Source of the DNA: CAZEYT01 sp964516295
GTDB taxonomy: Bacteria > Verrucomicrobiota > Verrucomicrobiia > Chthoniobacterales > Terrimicrobiaceae
Assembly (NCBI GenBank): GCA_964516295.1
Contig: CAZEYT010000015.1
Span: 1-44,112, forward strand
Direction: 5' to 3'
DNA: 44,112 nucleotides
A program made the position numbers and the translations under genes. This document shows, piece after piece, positions 24,268 through 32,662 of this stretch (positions are counted from its first letter, which is position 1; every line of letters starts with the position of its first letter). Below the pieces are notes generated by a model. It worked only from the letters and a program-made list of their open reading frames with translations. It was not told the origin of the DNA and ran no database searches.

Positions 24268-25121
24268 GGGAGTCCCCTTTCGCGTCGCTCGTCACGCATG
24301 CCCTCATAGAGCGCGCGGTGAATGGTCCACCGATATTTCAGGTTGAACGACACCGTGTCCAATCGCCCCCTTCGGACAGCCTCACAAAAGTCCCGCACCA
24401 TTTCGCGCAGGCAAAGCAACGCTTGGCAGATCGGGCGTGGGCGCGCATCAAAAATGTCCACAAACGCCCGGCCGTGTCGGTAGCGTTTCTTATGCAGACC
24501 CGGAATCGTGAAGTTGTGCGAATGCTCGACCCGGGAATCCGTGACAAGCCGGAAGCGGGCACCATCCGCACGGCAGGACCGTGACCAGGCAAGATCTTCG
24601 GAATATCCTTTGTCTTTGAAAGGATGGCGCTCCCAGAGCGTGCGACGAAAGCAACACGAGACCGCGGAGAAAAAGTCTTCGTTTTCCTCTTTCAGATTCC
24701 GCGGGTCATAGGCCCTCCGATAATCATAGGCCACGATGAAGTCCGCATCGTCGCGGGCGACCTGCACACTCATCGTGGCATCCACCTCCCCGCACTCGAC
24801 CGGTCCCACCAATGTTTCCAGCCACGTGTCATCGAGCGGGATGGCATCGGCATTCAACAGAACAATGGTTGGCTCCTTGGCGAGGGCAACCATGCGGTTC
24901 AGCACCGGCCCCGGCTCGTAATCCTGCGGGGCGATTTGGACGAGTTCATCGGGAGGGAAGGCGGCGACTTCCCCGAGCGTTCCATCGGTGGATCCCGAGT
25001 CGATCGCATACAGCCGCCAGTCGCGGCGGGTTTGCGTTCGCAGGGCCGCCAACGCACGCCGGGCGTAAGGCATTTCGTTCTTCGACCGCATGATGATGGC
25101 CAGCGTGGCAGGGGTGCTCAT
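24264..25121 (-). CDS. Glycosyltransferase family 2
   Basis: This is a GT-A fold transferase of 285 residues. LAIIMRSKNEMPYARRALAAL starts the nucleotide-binding core, AIDSGSTDGTL is the usual 'D.gSTDGT' loop, and NADAIPL carries the DxD metal site. SAVSCCFRRTLWERHPF and KGYSEDLAWSRSC (with the ED motif) fit rhamnosyl- or related inverting transferases. No transmembrane helix is obvious. The ATG at 25121 overlaps the upstream GT4 stop. It would add one sugar to the repeat unit on its lipid carrier; donor and linkage cannot be read. Confidence 0.9.
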   Translation of the reverse strand: MSTPATLAIIMRSKNEMPYARRALAALRTQTRRDWRLYAIDSGSTDGTLGEVAAFPPDELVQIAPQDYEPGPVLNRMVALAKEPTIVLLNADAIPLDDTWLETLVGPVECGEVDATMSVQVARDDADFIVAYDYRRAYDPRNLKEENEDFFSAVSCCFRRTLWERHPFKDKGYSEDLAWSRSCRADGARFRLVTDSRVEHSHNFTIPGLHKKRYRHGRAFVDIFDARPRPICQALLCLREMVRDFCEAVRRGRLDTVSFNLKYRWTIHRALYEGMRDERRERGLP

Positions 25122-26365
25122 GATCGATGTTTTGGATAAAGCGAAAGAAGCCGTCGGGCGACAACCGGCCAATCATACTCCGCCGCCGCCCGTTCCGCCC
25201 CCGCCGTCGCGAGCTGGCGGGAGAGGGTTTCGTCGTGGGCGAGCCGCTTGATCGCAGCCGCCAGGGCGGGCGCTTCGCCCGAGGGAACATGGAGAAGGTT
25301 CTCCCCATCTTTGGTGAAACCCGGGATCCCTCCGACCGCCGTCGCGATCACCGGAAGTGAGGCCGCCCACGCCTCCAAAATCACGATGCCGAAGGGCTCA
25401 TGACAACTTGGGAGAACGAACATTTCCGCCGCACGAAACGCTCCCGGCAGGGCCGGGTCGCCCGGTGGCAAACCCGGGATCCAAGTGACCCGGTCGCCCA
25501 GTCCCGCCGCCGCGATGTCGCGCCGCAACGAGTCCCCGTAGGTTTCCACCACCTCCGCTCCGATGAGAACCACATGGTGTCCGGGCATTTCCCCCGCGAC
25601 CTTCGCAAACGCCTCCACCAAAAGGCGCTGGTTTTTCTGGGGATCCACACGCGAGACACACAGGATGAGTTTTTTCTCGCGGAGGCCCGGATAGCGCTCA
25701 AAAAACGCACCCGCCTCGGCCTCCCGAAAGCGGGCAAGATCCACCCCGTTCGGCTGATAATAAACTGCCTGACCCGGTCGCTCGCGCGACATGGCGTTGT
25801 ATTCGTCCTGTCCGACACAAAACAAGACCGACGCATCATCGAGCGTCCTTCGGGCCCCGAGCGCCCATCCCGCGATCTTCCCCCATTCCAAGCGTCCCTG
25901 CGTGGGGGCGAGCATCTGGCGGGTCTGTTCTTCGGGCAGCGTGTGGTATCCGCCGTGAATCGACACCGCGTAGGGGATCCCGAGCCGCCGCGCTGCAAAT
26001 CGCACGGTGCCACCGAGACGATGCTGCACATGGGCGTGGATCAGCCCGGCCTGCGTATCGCACGCCAGAGCTCCCAACATTCCGAACGAGAGCGGATTTC
26101 CTCCTTTGAGCTCCAGCGCCTGTCGCTGCGCCGCGGAGAGTCCCAGCCACGGAAGAAAATAGCCGAACCGCCGGACTTCCACGCCGCGAAAGGTCTCCCG
26201 TCCGCGACGTGCAAACATGGCCGTCGCATAGATCGGGCTTTCGATGCCGAGTCGGGAAAACTCCCGCGCCAAATGGTAAACCACGCTCTCCGTGCCGCCC
26301 CACTTCCCGGGCACAAAACGGCGCATCACATGCACGATCCGTCGGAATGGCGGCGCGTCGTTCAT
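25118..26365 (-). CDS. Glycosyltransferase family 4 (GT-B)
   Basis: This 415-residue retaining transferase has two Rossmann domains. The N-terminal acceptor half opens with PGKWGGTESVVYHLA, the typical 'GG.e..v..La' motif. The C-terminal donor half carries ILCVSRVDPQKNQRLLVEAFA, and the E-x7-E region reads SCHEPFGIVILEAWAASLPVIAT. Its ATG shares one base with the pyruvyltransferase stop (TGATG), and its own stop overlaps the GT2. Donor sugar unknown. Confidence 0.93.
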   Translation of the reverse strand: MNDAPPFRRIVHVMRRFVPGKWGGTESVVYHLAREFSRLGIESPIYATAMFARRGRETFRGVEVRRFGYFLPWLGLSAAQRQALELKGGNPLSFGMLGALACDTQAGLIHAHVQHRLGGTVRFAARRLGIPYAVSIHGGYHTLPEEQTRQMLAPTQGRLEWGKIAGWALGARRTLDDASVLFCVGQDEYNAMSRERPGQAVYYQPNGVDLARFREAEAGAFFERYPGLREKKLILCVSRVDPQKNQRLLVEAFAKVAGEMPGHHVVLIGAEVVETYGDSLRRDIAAAGLGDRVTWIPGLPPGDPALPGAFRAAEMFVLPSCHEPFGIVILEAWAASLPVIATAVGGIPGFTKDGENLLHVPSGEAPALAAAIKRLAHDETLSRQLATAGAERAAAEYDWPVVARRLLSLYPKHRS

Positions 26366-27579
26366 CAGCGTTTTGTCAGCACCTCCGCAAGCCGCGACCG
26401 GGCCGTGTCCAACCGATGCAACAAGGCGTCCCGCACCCCGCGGCTCCGCGCTTCAAACGCGCCCCTCTGCTCCAACAGCCGGAACGTCTCCCGCACCAAC
26501 GCATCAAAATCACACGCCTCCACCGACCCCACTGACTCCAGCCCGAACGGGGCGAGAAAGTTGTCCACCTTCGATCCGCGGCTGATGCCGATCAACGGGA
26601 CATGATGGATCGAACCGAGGATCAAAAGGTGAAGCCGGCTGCTGATAATGACATCCATCCGCGCCGCCACCGCCGTGACATCCTCCGGCTCTGTCACGCC
26701 ACGCAGGATCTGAAAACTCTCCGGTCGCTCCAGATCCGCCTTCAGCTTTTCCAACAAAGCGAGATCCGTGATCGGATTCATCGGCAGCCCGATCAATTCC
26801 ACGCCCCGACGCTCCAGAATCCGGTCCAAGGTGCGGACGAGCTCGTCCCACCGGGTGATCTCGCGCTGCGCGCTGACGCAGAGGGCGACCCTTTGTACAC
26901 CCGGCTGTTCCAGACGCCCGACGTCTTCGCGCGACAAAACCGGAGGCGGCCAAGCGGCGGTCTCCTGAATCAGCGCCGAATCCGCGCCCACTACGACCGA
27001 CCCCTCCGGCACCCCGCAGCGGACCAGCTCTCTCGCGCTTTCCGGATCCCGCGTCACAATCAACTCACAGCCCTCCAGCTCGCTTCTCAGGAGAGACCGG
27101 GCCGTGGTTTCCAGGTGCGCTTCGAGCTTGTTGCGGATCTGAAAAACCCCGCCGGTGCAGGTGTCTGCCCATCGGGCTGCCGCGAGACGTTTTCCGCGAA
27201 GGCGGTATTTGGCCGGATTGAGCTCCGAGTTCATCCCCACATTCCAGATCACCCGCCGGCATCGGCAATTCCTGGCCATGGCCAATAGCTCGCAGGCCCG
27301 GTCGGGGTAATCCGACAGCCCGGTGGCTCCCGCCCACAGGTAAACGTCGTTTCGCGAGAAAACCTTCCGCATTTCCGTTTCGGAATAGGGAACCACATCG
27401 AATCCAAACAGCGGACAAACCTGCACTCCCAGTCGCTGTGCAGTCTTCGGATCATCCGTGCTCACGGTCAGTATTGCGCCCGGAGCCGCCTCGCGCACGA
27501 TCCGCACCACGCTGGCCAGAATCGCCTCGTCGCCTATGTTGTTTCGCCCGAAGGGCACGCCGCCAATGAGAATGTTCAT
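26365..27579 (-). CDS. Polysaccharide pyruvyl transferase family protein (CsaB/WcaK-like)
   Basis: Members transfer pyruvate from phosphoenolpyruvate to sugar hydroxyls as a ketal, adding negative charge to the polymer. The 404-residue protein begins MNILIGGVPFGRNNIGDEAIL, the family's 'GyyG..N.GDEaiL' opening. ISSRLHLLILGSIHHVPLIGISRGSKVDNF near the end is the conserved R.H..i.a...gvP.i...Y..K pattern. It overlaps the flippase by ATGA upstream. In this locus it would decorate the repeat unit before export. Some relatives lack demonstrated activity, so the substrate is unproven. Confidence 0.9.
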   Translation of the reverse strand: MNILIGGVPFGRNNIGDEAILASVVRIVREAAPGAILTVSTDDPKTAQRLGVQVCPLFGFDVVPYSETEMRKVFSRNDVYLWAGATGLSDYPDRACELLAMARNCRCRRVIWNVGMNSELNPAKYRLRGKRLAAARWADTCTGGVFQIRNKLEAHLETTARSLLRSELEGCELIVTRDPESARELVRCGVPEGSVVVGADSALIQETAAWPPPVLSREDVGRLEQPGVQRVALCVSAQREITRWDELVRTLDRILERRGVELIGLPMNPITDLALLEKLKADLERPESFQILRGVTEPEDVTAVAARMDVIISSRLHLLILGSIHHVPLIGISRGSKVDNFLAPFGLESVGSVEACDFDALVRETFRLLEQRGAFEARSRGVRDALLHRLDTARSRLAEVLTKR

Positions 27580-29105
27580 CTGGGATTTCCGATCAGAAGG
27601 TTGAGAAGCCGGTTGAGTTTTCCAAATTCCAGTGCCCGCAACTCCGCGACATCGTCATGCCGGAGGAGGCGGGCGAATCGCACGAGCACCAGAAAGACCG
27701 CGAAGTAAACAAGCGCCGCCCCCAAGAACATCGGAATCGACTCCCCGGGCAACATCCAACGCACCCCGGCGGCGAGCAGCGGACAGACGATGAGGAAACG
27801 CAGAAAGAAAGCCGTCGGAAAATGGAATCCCCCTAGAAACGACCGCACAAATCGAAGCCTCAGCGGAAACGTCAGCAGAAATGTGAGAACGACCGCCGAC
27901 AGCGCACCGGGAATCCCGAAGCGCGGAATCAGAATCCAATCGAGCAGGACATTCACCCCTACCCGCATGTAGAGCAGCGGCAAAAACTCCTTCACCCGCT
28001 CGCGCGCCCCGATCGCCATCGACATCGGCATCGCGATCAGCGGCAGGAGATGAATCATGCAGAACGCCGAGGCAATCCAACCGGCTTCCGCCATTTCCGG
28101 ACCGTAAAAAAGAACCACGGCCGCCGGCGCAAAAAACAGCCCGAAGGCCGCCACCGGAACCGCCAGCAAAATGAGCACTTTGTAAAGCGACCGCACAATC
28201 CGCGGCAGGCAATCCGGATCCCGCACATAAGCCTCGGCCAGACCACTCGAGAAAATCGTCTGCAACGCCATCGGAATGAAGGTGATGACCAGCATGGTCG
28301 ATGAGTAGCCGAGATCATAGATGGCGACGACCGACGGCCCGAAATACAACCCGAGGAAGAACGTCTCGGTGTATTTCATCATGAACGCCCGGCCGATGCT
28401 CCCGCCCCAGGTCGCGAGTCCCATGTTCAGCACGCGCCGCCGACCGATGCCTTCGAGCGGAGATTTCCAATTCATCGTCCGCAGCGTTCGAACGAGCACG
28501 ATGGCCGCAAGAGCTCCTGCGATCCCGATCGAAATCATCTCCACGATCAGAATCGAAGCCGCGGACCCGCCCCCGCGCCACATCAGCCACCCGATGAGGG
28601 CCGCCCAGGAGATTCCCTGCACGAACGAAATGGCCGCCACCCACCGCCCGAGGAAGAGCCCGGTCAGGACATCGTTGTACCAAGACTTCGCCAGCACAAA
28701 GCCCACCGAAATCGCCGTGAGCAGCAGAAGCGGCCCGAAGGACACGCCGAACCAGCGGTCAAAAAGAGGCGTCGCCGACGTGATCAAAGCGGCGGCGATC
28801 GTCGTCAGCCCGATCTGGATGGCCGCGGACTTCCACAGCAGGCGCACCAGTCCGGCCCGATTGCGGTTCACCACCAACTCCGGAACAAACCGCAGCAGGG
28901 CGGCATTCATTCCCAGACCGCACAGGATCACCAACACGTCGGCAAACGCTTTGCAAAGGGCGAAAACTCCGTACTCCTCGCGGCCGAGCGTCCGCACAAT
29001 CGCGACGGAGATCCCGAAATAGGCAAAGAAAAGCAGCACTTTGGACCCCAGAATCCAGGGAACGGCTTCCATAGACCGGCGCGAGAGGAACGTGGAGCTA
29101 CTCAT
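27576..29105 (-). CDS. Wzx-like polysaccharide flippase (MOP superfamily)
   Basis: This 509-residue protein is almost wholly hydrophobic, with about 12-14 predicted transmembrane helices. The N-terminal AVPWILGSKVLLFFAYFGISVAIVRTLGREEYGVFAL is typical of polysaccharide-biosynthesis MOP transporters (G..eyG.f.l). It would flip the lipid-linked repeat unit across the cytoplasmic membrane before polymerisation. The neighbours are the ligase/polymerase upstream and the pyruvyltransferase downstream, both overlapping by ATGA. No specific substrate can be read. Confidence 0.92.
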   Translation of the reverse strand: MSSSTFLSRRSMEAVPWILGSKVLLFFAYFGISVAIVRTLGREEYGVFALCKAFADVLVILCGLGMNAALLRFVPELVVNRNRAGLVRLLWKSAAIQIGLTTIAAALITSATPLFDRWFGVSFGPLLLLTAISVGFVLAKSWYNDVLTGLFLGRWVAAISFVQGISWAALIGWLMWRGGGSAASILIVEMISIGIAGALAAIVLVRTLRTMNWKSPLEGIGRRRVLNMGLATWGGSIGRAFMMKYTETFFLGLYFGPSVVAIYDLGYSSTMLVITFIPMALQTIFSSGLAEAYVRDPDCLPRIVRSLYKVLILLAVPVAAFGLFFAPAAVVLFYGPEMAEAGWIASAFCMIHLLPLIAMPMSMAIGARERVKEFLPLLYMRVGVNVLLDWILIPRFGIPGALSAVVLTFLLTFPLRLRFVRSFLGGFHFPTAFFLRFLIVCPLLAAGVRWMLPGESIPMFLGAALVYFAVFLVLVRFARLLRHDDVAELRALEFGKLNRLLNLLIGNPR

Positions 29106-30508
29106 GCCGGGACCGGGGTGCCTTCATTTTGCCTGCGCGCTTTTTCGAGCCTACAATTCTGACTGAGAGCGGCGACGATGGCGATAGCAATCATGAGAAG
29201 AAAAAAGATGGGCGTCTGGCGGAAGGAAAGCTGCACCATCGATTGCACGTGACACACCACGCACAGGAGCATCGCTCCGGTCGCCGCGGCACACTCCGGC
29301 CCGCGCAACCGCCACAGAACCAGCGGGCCGGCGAGCGTGAAGAACCGGAGCCAGAATCCCAGGAAAATCAGCAGCCCCGGGTAACCGGTCTCCCCGAGCG
29401 TCAGGAACCAAATGTTGTGCGCGGGCGTGCCGGGCGGGTTGTCGGGATTGACCATCCCGGCGTAGCGGTCCCAGGACAGCGCGGAGAAGTTTCCCGGTCC
29501 CACGCCGAAGGGCCGGTCGGCCGCCATGAGCTTGGCCTGGTTGTTGTAATACATCCGGTATTCCATGTCGCCGGCGGCATCCTGTTCGCCGACAAAGCGG
29601 TTGAGCAACGTATCCGCGGCCGCCAGGAGCACGGCCACACCAGCCAGCGCCCCCGCGACCAGAATGACGGCATTTTTGACGCTCAGGTTCCGCCACCCCA
29701 GGAGCAGAAACGAAAAACCCAGTCCAAGAATCAGCGCGGCCAATCCACCGCGCGAGATGGTCATGACCACACTGAGCGCTGCCAGCCCCAATCCGAGCGA
29801 TAACAGAAGAACCCGCCGCCAGCGTTTTTCGGCGAGCAGGATGGAGAACAAAAACGTCCCGCTCATCGCCATGTAGGTGGCCAGCGAGTTCGGGTGCTGC
29901 AGCGTTCCCTTCACCCGGTGCACCCCGTGCAGGTAGCGGTCCGACAGGACGACCAAACCAAGATAGATCGTTCCGAGACAGACAGCGAGCACGACCGTGT
30001 CCAGGTTTCCCGGCTTCCTTAAGTAATAATAGAGCGCCAGAAACAAAAGGAATCCCCGCATCCATTTGGTGGTCTCGAAGACCGGGTAGAGCTTGGTTTC
30101 GAATTTGTCGTAAGGCAGGAAGAACGGATGTTCTTGGGCGGCCGTTGGAACGTCGATGCTCGTCGGAGCGGTGATCCACGAGACCATGCAGACAAAGATG
30201 ATTCCCAAAAACGCAAGGGTCATCGGCGGGATTCCCGGAGCGGCATACGCCTCCCGATGGCGATAGATCACCCCGAGCAGGACCAACGCGCTCAAGTCTC
30301 CCAAGCTGATCTCAATCCCCTTCGTCAGGGCAAAATAGAATTCCCGTGAGTAGAAATTGATCGAGGTGGCATCCGGAATGACCGTGCTCAGGACGAGGAA
30401 GATCAGGACGAGCTTTTCCACCAGCGGATAGCGCGACGCCAAAGCGATCCCGACTGGCACTCCAATGAAAAGGGCCAGGAAGAAGATGAGGTATTTGAAC
30501 TCCGACAT
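29102..30508 (-). CDS. O-antigen ligase / Wzy-type polymerase
   Basis: This 468-residue membrane protein has about 11-12 helices and a large external loop (about 300-375). The loop carries FGVGPGNFSALSWDRY and PAHNIWFLTLGETGYPGLLIF, the Wzy_C/WaaL pattern with its essential-type HN. A short cytosolic basic tail ends the protein. Combined with a Wzx, a Wzz-like co-polymerase and Wza exporters, polymerase is a better guess than LPS ligase. It starts 6 bp after the export lipoprotein's stop and overlaps the flippase start. Confidence 0.9.
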   Translation of the reverse strand: MSEFKYLIFFLALFIGVPVGIALASRYPLVEKLVLIFLVLSTVIPDATSINFYSREFYFALTKGIEISLGDLSALVLLGVIYRHREAYAAPGIPPMTLAFLGIIFVCMVSWITAPTSIDVPTAAQEHPFFLPYDKFETKLYPVFETTKWMRGFLLFLALYYYLRKPGNLDTVVLAVCLGTIYLGLVVLSDRYLHGVHRVKGTLQHPNSLATYMAMSGTFLFSILLAEKRWRRVLLLSLGLGLAALSVVMTISRGGLAALILGLGFSFLLLGWRNLSVKNAVILVAGALAGVAVLLAAADTLLNRFVGEQDAAGDMEYRMYYNNQAKLMAADRPFGVGPGNFSALSWDRYAGMVNPDNPPGTPAHNIWFLTLGETGYPGLLIFLGFWLRFFTLAGPLVLWRLRGPECAAATGAMLLCVVCHVQSMVQLSFRQTPIFFLLMIAIAIVAALSQNCRLEKARRQNEGTPVPA

Positions 30509-30514
30509 GGAGGC

Positions 30515-31624
30515 TCAGGGGATCACCACCGGGGGCGGTGCGGGTTGGTTCGCGCCGGGATTGAGTTGGATCGATGTCGTTACGCCTTCCGAGTCTTCTC
30601 CATTGACGATGCGAATTCCCTCGCCGGCGGCATAAGTCTCGGCCGCCGTCCCGATAACCGTGTCGATATAGCGCTCGATCCGTTCCCATGGGCTGCGTGG
30701 AACCCAGATGATGTCACCCGGCTGCACCGCGACATCCGGGTGTTTTCCTTTCGAGATGGAATCCAGATTGAGAATGGCGACCCGGGGTTTGGTGAAACTC
30801 CCGCGCACCAAAAGCACGCGTTGCACATAGGCTCCGGGCCGTGTCCCCTGCGCCTCGGCAATCGCGCCCACGAGACCCATGCCCTCCCGCCAGCCGACTG
30901 CTTTGGGAACGCCGACACTCCCGAGAACGAGAATTTCCTTCGTGCTCTTCTGCGGCAGGAAAATGAAATCGTTGTCGCGGACATAGACATTGTAGCTCAT
31001 GTCGCCTTTGCGGATCAGCGCCTCGAAGTCCACCGGCAACAACCGGCCGTCGCGGACGAGGATCGACCGCGAGAGATCCGCCAGTTCTTCGGTCGTTCCA
31101 GTTCCGCCCGCCAACTCAAGCCCGCCGGCCCGGGCAATCGCATCCAGAAGGGTCGTCGGCTGATTGAGCGGATAGACATTCGGGCTGTACACTTTTCCGA
31201 GGATCGAGAAATTCCGGCTCTTTGCGGCATGGAGCGCCACTGAGACATCGGGCACCCGGTAAAACGGCCGCAACGCCTCGGTGAGCGTCGCCGCCAGCTC
31301 GGCCACGGTTTTCCCGGCAGCCATCACGGGAGGTGCGAGGTCGAAATAGACAAAGCCATCCGGCATAACAAAGGTCTTGAGGCTGGCATTCGGATCGTTC
31401 GCGCGGGCATTGACGCGGTAGATCACGATCTCATCGCCCGGTCCGAGCGGATAAGGAGCCGTTGGCACCCGGAGGTCGGCCCCAAGCGCGGCGGAGCGGT
31501 CGATTGTTTCCGTGTCGGCATCTGCGAGGGGTTTGGCACGCGGGTCAAAACCATGCGACGGCCGCGGACCCAGCACACAGCCGGCGAGGAACAGCGCAAC
31601 AACGGCCAAGCCGAGCATCCTCAT
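30515..31624 (-). CDS. Polysaccharide export lipoprotein (Wza-like, SLBB)
   Basis: This 369-residue outer-membrane export component has a signal peptide with lipobox LFLAGC (C16 predicted lipidated). A polysaccharide_export (PES) domain follows (YPLGPGDEIVIYRVN, about 58-150), then SLBB-type repeats (NFSILGKVYSPNVYPL and EILVLGSVGVPKAVGW). PGDIIWVPRSPWERIERYIDTVIG lies near the C-terminus. The TPxPP tail may be periplasmic. It is preceded by a second, non-lipidated homologue with ATGA overlap. Two exporters in a row suggest either a mixed oligomer or separate inner and outer parts. Confidence 0.92.
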   Translation of the reverse strand: MRMLGLAVVALFLAGCVLGPRPSHGFDPRAKPLADADTETIDRSAALGADLRVPTAPYPLGPGDEIVIYRVNARANDPNASLKTFVMPDGFVYFDLAPPVMAAGKTVAELAATLTEALRPFYRVPDVSVALHAAKSRNFSILGKVYSPNVYPLNQPTTLLDAIARAGGLELAGGTGTTEELADLSRSILVRDGRLLPVDFEALIRKGDMSYNVYVRDNDFIFLPQKSTKEILVLGSVGVPKAVGWREGMGLVGAIAEAQGTRPGAYVQRVLLVRGSFTKPRVAILNLDSISKGKHPDVAVQPGDIIWVPRSPWERIERYIDTVIGTAAETYAAGEGIRIVNGEDSEGVTTSIQLNPGANQPAPPPVVIP

Positions 31625-32655
31625 GGCGCGGCACTCCGCGGTGGTGATTCGTTGACTGGCGTCGCCGGCAGGATCGCCCTGCGGAACAGCACGGGTGCAT
31701 TGGCGCCGGTCCACGTCGCGACGGCGCTTTGCAGGAAGACCGAGACCGCCGCATCCACGACTTCCTCGGCCTTCTGCCACGGCCGGTTGCTGACATAGAC
31801 AATGTCTTTTGGCTCGAGCGGAAAATCTTCGCGGTTGCCTTTCAGGATCGCATCGGTGTTGATCACAAAGATCTGCGGCTTCGTCATGCTGCCGCGCACC
31901 ACGAGGACATGCTCGCGGTAAGCAGAGTCCTCAAAACCGAGTCTCTTCGCAATCGCGGCCATTACAGACGCCCCGGCGGTAAAGCCCTCCCGGCCCGGTT
32001 TGCGCACGGCTCCCAGCACGTAGTAGTCATTCGCCAGCGCCGAGGCGATCTGGATATAGTCCCCGGGAGCGAGGGAGACATTCTGCGTCATGTCGCCCTC
32101 GAGGAGGAGACGGCGGAAATCCACCGGCACCCGGCGGCCATCGCGCACCAAAAAACTGCGGTCCAGATCGGCAAGGTCCACATAGCGCCGGTCGAAAAGT
32201 CCGGACACCGTTCCCCCGGCTCGCGAGAGCGCCTCGATGAGCGTGGTCGGACCCTCGAGCGGAAACACTCCGGTCAGCTTCACCATCCCCATGATCGTGT
32301 AATTTTTGCTGGTGAGAGAAATCGGGGTCACGATGACGCGCGGATTTTTGTAAAAGTTCGTGAGCGCCTCTTGCAGAAGCCCGCGGGTTTCTTCAATCGT
32401 CCGCCCCTCCACCGAAAGGGCCGTTGCGGACAGGTAGGAGATCGTCCCATCCGGAGCCACACGCACCTCCGGCCGCGCGAGGTCCGGGCGTCCGTAAAAC
32501 TGGATCGAGAGCACATCCCCCGCGCCGAGACGATACGGGGTGGCACCATACGCTTCACTGGCCGCCGGAGGCGTCGGGTCGGCGGAGGCCGCGCCACCAA
32601 ACAAAAAAGCCCCCGCCAGGAGACCGGTCAGAATCGGCGGAACACAGCGAAACAT
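31621..32655 (-). CDS. Second polysaccharide export protein (Wza-like), not a lipoprotein
   Basis: This 344-residue protein has a Sec signal peptide (about 1-24, PILTGLLAGAFLFGGAASA), with no lipobox cysteine. YRLGAGDVLSIQFYGRPDLARPEV begins the PES domain. SLBB-like segments follow (NYTIMGMVKLTGVFPL and DYYVLGAVRKPGREGF), and then PKDIVYVSNRPWQKAEEVVDAAVSVFLQ. The same architecture as the downstream lipoprotein suggests an old duplication. It begins 7 bp after the Wzz-like gene; the longer upstream frame is shadow of that gene. Confidence 0.92.
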   Translation of the reverse strand: MFRCVPPILTGLLAGAFLFGGAASADPTPPAASEAYGATPYRLGAGDVLSIQFYGRPDLARPEVRVAPDGTISYLSATALSVEGRTIEETRGLLQEALTNFYKNPRVIVTPISLTSKNYTIMGMVKLTGVFPLEGPTTLIEALSRAGGTVSGLFDRRYVDLADLDRSFLVRDGRRVPVDFRRLLLEGDMTQNVSLAPGDYIQIASALANDYYVLGAVRKPGREGFTAGASVMAAIAKRLGFEDSAYREHVLVVRGSMTKPQIFVINTDAILKGNREDFPLEPKDIVYVSNRPWQKAEEVVDAAVSVFLQSAVATWTGANAPVLFRRAILPATPVNESPPRSAAP

Positions 32656-32662
32656 ACGAGAT

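Noticed and set aside
30515..32655. A recent tandem duplication of the two export genes
   Set aside because: The two proteins share architecture but little exact sequence, so the duplication, if any, is old.
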